A stretch of 5,940 nt of DNA from the NCBI GenBank assembly GCA_934438035.1, contig CAKSBK010000072.1, forward strand, positions 1-5,940, given 5' to 3'. Within the stretch, counting starts at the first letter, position 1; each line of letters opens with the position of its first letter. A program made the position numbers and the translations under genes. The DNA comes from an uncultured Christensenellaceae bacterium. Its GTDB lineage: Bacteria > Bacillota > Clostridia > Christensenellales > Christensenellaceae. The notes under the pieces were generated by a model, which had not been told where the DNA came from, made no database searches, and saw only the letters and a list, made by a program, of their open reading frames with translations. This document shows positions 1-5,940 of the stretch, piece after piece.

Positions 1-1527
1 GTCTACCTCGTGGAAAGCCAGCTGATGTAAAAAGTCTTCCCTTATGCTTCTTGCCGTTTCCATCTTTAAACGGTCGGCAGGCGAAAGCGCGTCCATACCA
101 ACCATTTTAACTATTTCGTCAAGCTCCGCTTCATCCTGAAGCAAACTCATAAGCCTGTTTCTTAAATTCATCCACTCGGAGTCAACATTCTCAACATACC
201 ACTTTTCAAGAGTATCGGTATATAAAGAATAACTCGTCAGCCAGTTAATTGCCGGGAAGTGGCGCTTATATGCAAGATTTGCGTCAAGCCCCCAGAAAAC
301 TTTAACTATTCTGAGCGTCGCCTGTGAAACGGGCTCGGAAATATCGCCGCCGGGAGGTGAAACCGCGCCTATTACGGAAAGCGCTCCCTCTCTGCCCTCG
401 CCGCCGAGGCTTATTACCTTTCCCGCTCTTTCATAGAACTGTGCGAGCCTTGAGCCGAGATATGCGGGGTAGCCCTCTTCGCCCGGCATTTCTTCAAGTC
501 TGCCGGACATTTCTCTTAATGCCTCCGCCCATCTTGAAGTGGAATCCGCCATTAATGCCACGGAATAACCCATATCTCTAAAATATTCTGCAATGGTTAT
601 TCCCGTATAAATAGACGCTTCTCTTGCCGCAACCGGCATATCCGAAGTATTTGCGATAAGCACGGTTCTTTCCATAAGGGATTTTCCCGTGTGCGGGTCG
701 ATAAGCTCGGGAAACTCGTTTAAAACGTCCGTCATTTCGTTTCCGCGTTCGCCGCAGCCTATATAAACTACTATATCCGCCTCCGCCCACTTTGCAAGCT
801 GGTGCTGCGTTACGGTTTTTCCGCTTCCGAAAGGCCCCGGAATAGCGGCGACGCCGCCTTTAGCTATAGGGAACATAGTGTCGATAACTCTCTGACCTGT
901 AATAAGAGGCTTATCGGGAGAAAGCTTTTTCTTATAAGGTCTGCCCTTTCTTACGGGCCATTTCTGCATAAGAGTAAGCTCTTTATCCCCCTTATCCGTC
1001 TTAACGACGCAGACTGTATCAGTAACCTTATATTCGCCGTCGGAAATCGTTTTTATTTCTCCCGATACTCCGACAGGCACCATTATTTTATGCAAAACAA
1101 CATCCGTCTCCTGAACGGTGCCTAATATATCGCCTCCGCAGACAACGTCTCCTGCTTTTTTTAGCGCCTTAAAGCTCCATACTCTTTCTCTTTTTAACGA
1201 AGGTACTTCAACGCCTCTTTTTAAGTTGTTGCCGCATATTTTCATTATGTCGTCAAGCGGTCTTTGAATTCCGTCGTATATAGAACCTATAAGACCCGGA
1301 CCCAATTCAACGCTCATCGGCTCTCCGGTGGATACCACCTCTTCGCCTGTTCCCAGACCCGATGTCTCTTCGTATACCTGAATAGACGCTCTGTCCTCAT
1401 GCATTTCTATTATCTCGCCGATAAGGTGCTCTTCCGATACTCTTACGACGTCGTACATATTAGCGTCTCTCATACCCTCTGCCACAACGAGCGGACCTGC
1501 GACTTTTAAAATCCTGCCTGTACTCAT
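1..1527 (-). CDS. ntpA: V/A-type ATPase catalytic subunit A (3' end cut by window edge)
   Basis: This is the catalytic subunit of the V1 head. It binds and hydrolyses (or forms) ATP at the A-B interface in the cytoplasm. The frame is open for 509 codons from the ATG at 1527 to base 1 with no stop. Family members are about 585-595 residues, so roughly 80 C-terminal residues are missing. Visible landmarks are the N-terminal beta-barrel (residues 1-70), the A-specific bulge domain (about 110-195), and the Walker A loop GPFGSGKT at 231-238. The catalytic glutamate lies in GCGERGNEM (E260), the Walker B/sensor stretch [16 protein letters not shown] is at 324-339, and [11 protein letters not shown] is at 359-369. 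No frameshift or missing key residue is seen. The start was chosen because the family begins directly with a TGRI-like strand and because the upstream ATG at 1535 is out of frame and stops after three codons. The gene follows ntpG by 18 bases and should be followed by B and D. Confidence 0.97.
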   Translation of the reverse strand, partial: MSTGRILKVAGPLVVAEGMRDANMYDVVRVSEEHLIGEIIEMHEDRASIQVYEETSGLGTGEEVVSTGEPMSVELGPGLIGSIYDGIQRPLDDIMKICGNNLKRGVEVPSLKRERVWSFKALKKAGDVVCGGDILGTVQETDVVLHKIMVPVGVSGEIKTISDGEYKVTDTVCVVKTDKGDKELTLMQKWPVRKGRPYKKKLSPDKPLITGQRVIDTMFPIAKGGVAAIPGPFGSGKTVTQHQLAKWAEADIVVYIGCGERGNEMTDVLNEFPELIDPHTGKSLMERTVLIANTSDMPVAAREASIYTGITIAEYFRDMGYSVALMADSTSRWAEALREMSGRLEEMPGEEGYPAYLGSRLAQFYERAGKVISLGGEGREGALSVIGAVSPPGGDISEPVSQATLRIVKVFWGLDANLAYKRHFPAINWLTSYSLYTDTLEKWYVENVDSEWMNLRNRLMSLLQDEAELDEIVKMVGMDALSPADRLKMETARSIREDFLHQLAFHEVD

Positions 1528-1535
1528 TTACTCAT
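1524..1535 (-). promoter_or_regulatory. Three-codon leader ORF overlapping the ntpA start
   Basis: Reading the minus strand, an ATG at 1535-1533 opens a frame of Met-Ser-Lys followed by TGA at 1526-1524. That TGA overlaps the ntpA ATG (1527-1525) in an ATGA arrangement. The Shine-Dalgarno AAAAGGAG (1547-1540) is 4 bases from the first ATG and 12 bases from the ntpA ATG, so ribosomes may start at the first ATG and re-initiate on ntpA. The sequence is seen directly; the coupling role is inferred. Confidence 0.35.
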
Positions 1536-1539
1536 GCTA

Positions 1540-1547
1540 CTCCTTTT
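1540..1547 (-). promoter_or_regulatory. Shine-Dalgarno for ntpA
   Basis: AAAAGGAG on the minus strand overlaps the last bases of the ntpG TAA stop. Its spacing to the annotated ntpA ATG is 12 bases, which is long. Its spacing to the three-codon leader ATG is 4 bases, which is short. Neither is ideal. Confidence 0.6.
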
Positions 1548-1854
1548 ACAATATGTCAGAGCCTACAGCCTTCTCAACGCAAAGACTCAGTTGTCTTAAC
1601 CCCTCGCCGGTGTTGCCCTTTACTCCGGGGATAAGTATTATCGCAGGTATGCTCTCCTGCCTGTATTTGTCAATTTCTTCCTTAAGATTTTCCGCAAGCG
1701 CTTCGGTAATATAAATTACCGCATAATCGTTTTTGCATAAACGCTTTAACAGCTTTTTAGCCTCTTTTTCCTCTTCAACCGGAAAGACGTTTAAGCCTAT
1801 AGAAGCAAATCCGAAAATGCTCGCTTTATCTCCCATAACCGCCATTTTATACAT
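1546..1854 (-). CDS. ntpG: V/A-type ATPase subunit F (NtpG), central stalk
   Basis: This small cytoplasmic subunit of the central rotor binds subunit D and helps transmit or regulate rotation. It is called NtpG in E. hirae and AtpF or subunit F in most annotations. The chosen ATG gives 102 residues, normal for the family. It begins MYKMAVMGDK, a typical opening with a first beta strand and the GDK turn. Further landmarks are a second strand YAVIYITE with a following helix, and IPAIILIPG near residue 73 (the core Rossmann-like fold), then a C-terminal helical tail. The frame is open three codons further to a GTG at 1863, but that start sits only 3 bases from the GAAAGGA motif and adds residues outside the family norm. 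The chosen ATG overlaps the ntpC stop by 8 bases (ATGTATAA), which suggests translational coupling. The stop is TAA at 1548-1546. Confidence 0.93.
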   Translation of the reverse strand: MYKMAVMGDKASIFGFASIGLNVFPVEEEKEAKKLLKRLCKNDYAVIYITEALAENLKEEIDKYRQESIPAIILIPGVKGNTGEGLRQLSLCVEKAVGSDIL

Positions 1855-2815
1855 AAAGCTCACGCATCCTTTCGGTTATTTCTTTATTCTCAACTCCGTT
1901 TTTTTTGCATTCCGTAAGTATTCTTAAGCACTTTGTCTGCGTTTCAAAAGCAAAATAATACGCTATAAGCGGCTCTATGCCGAAAGCCTTTAATTTTGCC
2001 TTTTTAAGAATATCCGTCAAGGCGTCGTCGGCGTATTTTTCAAAAGCCTGAGGGGATTTTGCAAGCTTAGCCGCCGCTTCTTTATACGGAGAGGAAGCTA
2101 AATAATCCATAAGCTCCTGTTCTCCTTTATCCGCAGCGTTTATCAAAAACTCCTTCGGAAGATCCGCGCTGCCGCAGATACTGTCGTAAATAAAGTTTCT
2201 GTGCTTGTTAGTCCTTGCGCACCTAAAAGCGGTCTTTATATCAGTAAAAGCAACGAACGCTTCAACGTATTGCTTAATAATATCGCTTTTAAGCTCAAGA
2301 GAAATCTGCTGCATTGCTCTTAACGTAAACTTATCTACGCATACGTCGCAGCGCTGTGCGTCCATGCTTCTTACAAGAATATCGTATGACTTTTTGGCGA
2401 TATAGCTCATGCTTTCGTCAAGCTCGGAATACTTCTTTTCGCTTAACAGCCTTTTAAGCTCGTCAATATCAACCGACGTGGGAAACGTATAGCAGTCGGA
2501 AGCTTCTTTTCCGGCTACAATCGCCTTTAAAACCGCCTTTAAATTGTTAAAATCATTTCTTACCGTTAAAAGCTTAAGTTCCTCTTTTTCAGGCGCCGCT
2601 TCATATACAAGCTCATATGCCTCGTTAAGCTTTTTATTAAGCATTTCGTTTACGTCCGAATATTTTTCAATATTATAGCCGTTTTGCCTAATCGCCTCTA
2701 AAATTTGACCGACGTCGTTTAAGGAGACAAGCCCGAAAAGCGCCGGCGTCGATATAAGCGCACTTTCATGCGCACGGATATGAGATACGGCGTATGCGTA
2801 ATCTATATCTTTCAT
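1847..2815 (-). CDS. ntpC: V/A-type ATPase subunit C (rotor socket, d-like)
   Basis: This subunit caps the membrane rotor ring on the cytoplasmic side and acts as the socket for the D-F central shaft, coupling V1 to V0. It belongs to the family of archaeal/bacterial subunit C and eukaryotic subunit d. The 322-residue length fits the family (about 320-340). It is mostly helical, as expected for three pseudo-repeated helical bundles. The N-terminus YAYAVSHIRAHESALIS (residues 6-22) is the typical opening. The region around residues 73-100, with LKLLTVRNDFNNLKAVLKA, is the characteristic R-x-D-x-x-N-L-K segment, which recurs in degenerate form near the C-terminus in the stretch around IEPLIAYYFAFETQTKCLRI. 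There is no membrane segment. The start ATG has a GAGGTG Shine-Dalgarno 5 bases upstream (2826-2821) that overlaps the ntpE stop. The gap to ntpE is 9 bases. Confidence 0.95.
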   Translation of the reverse strand: MKDIDYAYAVSHIRAHESALISTPALFGLVSLNDVGQILEAIRQNGYNIEKYSDVNEMLNKKLNEAYELVYEAAPEKEELKLLTVRNDFNNLKAVLKAIVAGKEASDCYTFPTSVDIDELKRLLSEKKYSELDESMSYIAKKSYDILVRSMDAQRCDVCVDKFTLRAMQQISLELKSDIIKQYVEAFVAFTDIKTAFRCARTNKHRNFIYDSICGSADLPKEFLINAADKGEQELMDYLASSPYKEAAAKLAKSPQAFEKYADDALTDILKKAKLKAFGIEPLIAYYFAFETQTKCLRILTECKKNGVENKEITERMRELYV

Positions 2816-2820
2816 ACACT

Positions 2821-2826
2821 CACCTC
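2821..2826 (-). promoter_or_regulatory. Shine-Dalgarno for ntpC
   Basis: GAGGTG on the minus strand lies 5 bases before the ntpC ATG at 2815. It overlaps the TGA stop of ntpE (2827-2825), so ribosomes ending ntpE finish on the site that loads ntpC. It supports the chosen ntpC start. Confidence 0.75.
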
Positions 2827-3409
2827 ACTCAAACAATATTTTTGATACCGCGTCTTTAATTTCGGGTTCTTTTGCCGAAATAACTGCGTCAAAGGTGCAG
2901 TTTTCCTCAATCAACCCATAGTTAATAATGAAGCCGTCAGAAATATCGCAAGGCGTTTTCTCTAAAACCAGTTTACCGACGGAAAGCTCTTCAAGTCTGC
3001 TTTCAAAATCCGGAGTAAGCTTTTTTAACGAAGCCTCGTTAAAAACGACCTTGCCGTCATTTTTAACTTCGCAGTTAGATATCATCTTTAATATAATTTT
3101 CGTAAAGTCTTCTTGCGGTAAAGACATTATCGCCCTTTTTGCTTCGTTAACCGTTTCATTTATAATATACACCTTTTCGGCAAGAACGCTTTTCGCCGTT
3201 TGAGACTGTGCGGAGGCTTTAGCGCTCTTTAAATTAAACGCACATTTTTTCTCCGCTTCGGAAATTATATTGTCATATTTTTCTTTCGCCCGTAAAGCGG
3301 CGTCGTCAAGCATGCTCTGCCTTTTTTTTGACGCCTCGTCTAAGACCTCTGCAGCGCTTCTTTTCGCCTGTTCGTCGATATTTCCTATAATTTTATCTAA
3401 CCCGGTCAT
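2825..3409 (-). CDS. ntpE: V/A-type ATPase subunit E (peripheral stalk)
   Basis: NtpE is half of the peripheral stalk, the stator that links the head to membrane subunit I. It normally pairs in a right-handed coiled coil with a small subunit (NtpF in E. hirae, G or H elsewhere). The 194-residue length is typical. Residues 5-80 form a long charged, alanine-rich helix with no proline (LDKIIGNIDEQAKRSAAEVL and onward), as expected for the coiled coil. Residues 98-194 form the globular head-binding domain and end in the family signature DGFIINYGLIEENCTFDAVI (158-177) followed by a KDAVSKILF tail. The ATG at 3409 is the only sensible start. It is preceded by a weak AAGG only 2 bases away. Expression may therefore depend on re-initiation after the ntpK stop, 18 bases upstream. 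The stalk partner gene is not in this window. Confidence 0.95.
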   Translation of the reverse strand: MTGLDKIIGNIDEQAKRSAAEVLDEASKKRQSMLDDAALRAKEKYDNIISEAEKKCAFNLKSAKASAQSQTAKSVLAEKVYIINETVNEAKRAIMSLPQEDFTKIILKMISNCEVKNDGKVVFNEASLKKLTPDFESRLEELSVGKLVLEKTPCDISDGFIINYGLIEENCTFDAVISAKEPEIKDAVSKILFE

Positions 3410-3421
3410 AACCTTATACCG

Positions 3422-5871
<2,450 letters not shown>

Positions 5872-5889
5872 CGCAAGCTTAGCCGTAAT

Positions 5890-5940
5890 ATCACCCTCTT
5901 TCCGTTAATATTTAAAACTTTATTATTGGCAAATAATTTC
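5890..5940. other. AT-rich leader upstream of ntpI
   Basis: These 51 bases hold no supportable gene. On the minus strand the ntpI frame is closed by TAATAA (5925-5920) and TAA (5908-5906), which could be the stops of a preceding gene or simply AT-rich spacer. Another frame is open from the edge to a TGA at 5870-5868 that overlaps the ntpI ATG. Its 23 codons do not resemble the coiled-coil small stalk subunit usually encoded upstream of ntpI. Confidence 0.4.
5891..5898 (-). promoter_or_regulatory. Shine-Dalgarno placed for a non-AUG ntpI start
   Basis: GAGGGTGA on the minus strand contains both GAGG and GGTGA matches to the anti-Shine-Dalgarno. Measured from GAGG (5898-5895), it lies 5 bases from an in-frame ATT (5889-5887), 8 bases from an in-frame ACG (5886-5884), and 23 bases from the first in-frame ATG (5871). 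The last distance is too long for normal initiation. Starting at ACG gives the N-terminus M-A-K-L-A-M-K-K. Confidence 0.5.

Noticed and set aside
324..581. Plus-strand open frame of 85 codons, rich in Arg and Pro.
   Set aside because: It lies wholly within the conserved ntpA catalytic domain on the opposite strand, and its composition is that of a reverse-strand shadow. No ribosome binding site or family resemblance supports it.
578..790. Minus-strand open frame of 70 codons within ntpA.
   Set aside because: It is a frame-shifted reading of the ntpA catalytic core, whose own frame is intact through all key motifs.
802..1125. Plus-strand open frame of 107 codons opposite the ntpA P-loop and bulge region.
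   Set aside because: ntpA is unmistakable and uninterrupted here. The plus-strand product has no recognisable fold or motif.
1855..1863. GTG start at 1863 for ntpG, adding Met-Ser-Phe.
   Set aside because: It is only 3 bases from the GAAAGGA motif, and the ATG at 1854 gives the family-typical MYKxAVxGDK opening. It cannot be fully excluded.
5905..5932. Promoter-like pair on the minus strand: TTGCCA (5932-5927) and TATTAA (5910-5905), 16 bases apart.
   Set aside because: The implied transcript would begin around 5898, inside the Shine-Dalgarno of ntpI, leaving almost no leader. In such AT-rich sequence a partial match is expected by chance.

Overview
The window is the first two-thirds of a bacterial V/A-type (rotary) ATPase operon. 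All genes lie on the minus strand, so transcription runs from high to low coordinates. The gene order is I (ntpI), K (ntpK, the membrane rotor c-type subunit), E (ntpE), C (ntpC), G (ntpG, the F-type V1 subunit) and A (ntpA, catalytic). This is the I-K-E-C-G-A order of the Enterococcus hirae ntp (Na+-ATPase) operon. The A gene runs off the low-coordinate edge after 509 codons. The B and D subunit genes expected next would lie outside the window.

Layout from the 5' end of the transcript: 5940-5890 is a short AT-rich leader with no convincing gene. ntpI follows at 5871-3904, with a Shine-Dalgarno placed for a non-AUG start a few codons further upstream. ntpK (3904-3428) overlaps the ntpI stop by one base and has the best ribosome binding site in the window. 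ntpE (3409-2825), ntpC (2815-1847), ntpG (1854-1546) and ntpA (1527 to the edge) follow with gaps or overlaps of 18 bases or less. I see no internal terminator, no RNA gene, no mobile element and no CRISPR. The window is essentially fully coding.

How the parts work together: NtpA, with the unseen B, forms the ATP-hydrolysing head. NtpC and NtpG, with the unseen D, form the central rotor that links the head to the membrane ring of NtpK. NtpI is the membrane stator holding the ion half-channels. NtpE is half of the peripheral stalk that joins NtpI to the head. NtpK keeps all the residues that coordinate Na+ in the E. hirae ring, which suggests a sodium-coupled enzyme, although the direction of work (pump or synthase) cannot be read from sequence.

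The operon order, Shine-Dalgarno-led genes and protein character suggest an anaerobic Gram-positive bacterium of the Clostridia. I cannot name a genus. I found no previously undescribed system. The points worth a second look are translational: an apparent ACG or ATT start for ntpI, short tandem duplications at two gene junctions (one of which creates a three-codon leader ORF before ntpA), and contrasting ribosome binding sites that fit subunit stoichiometry.
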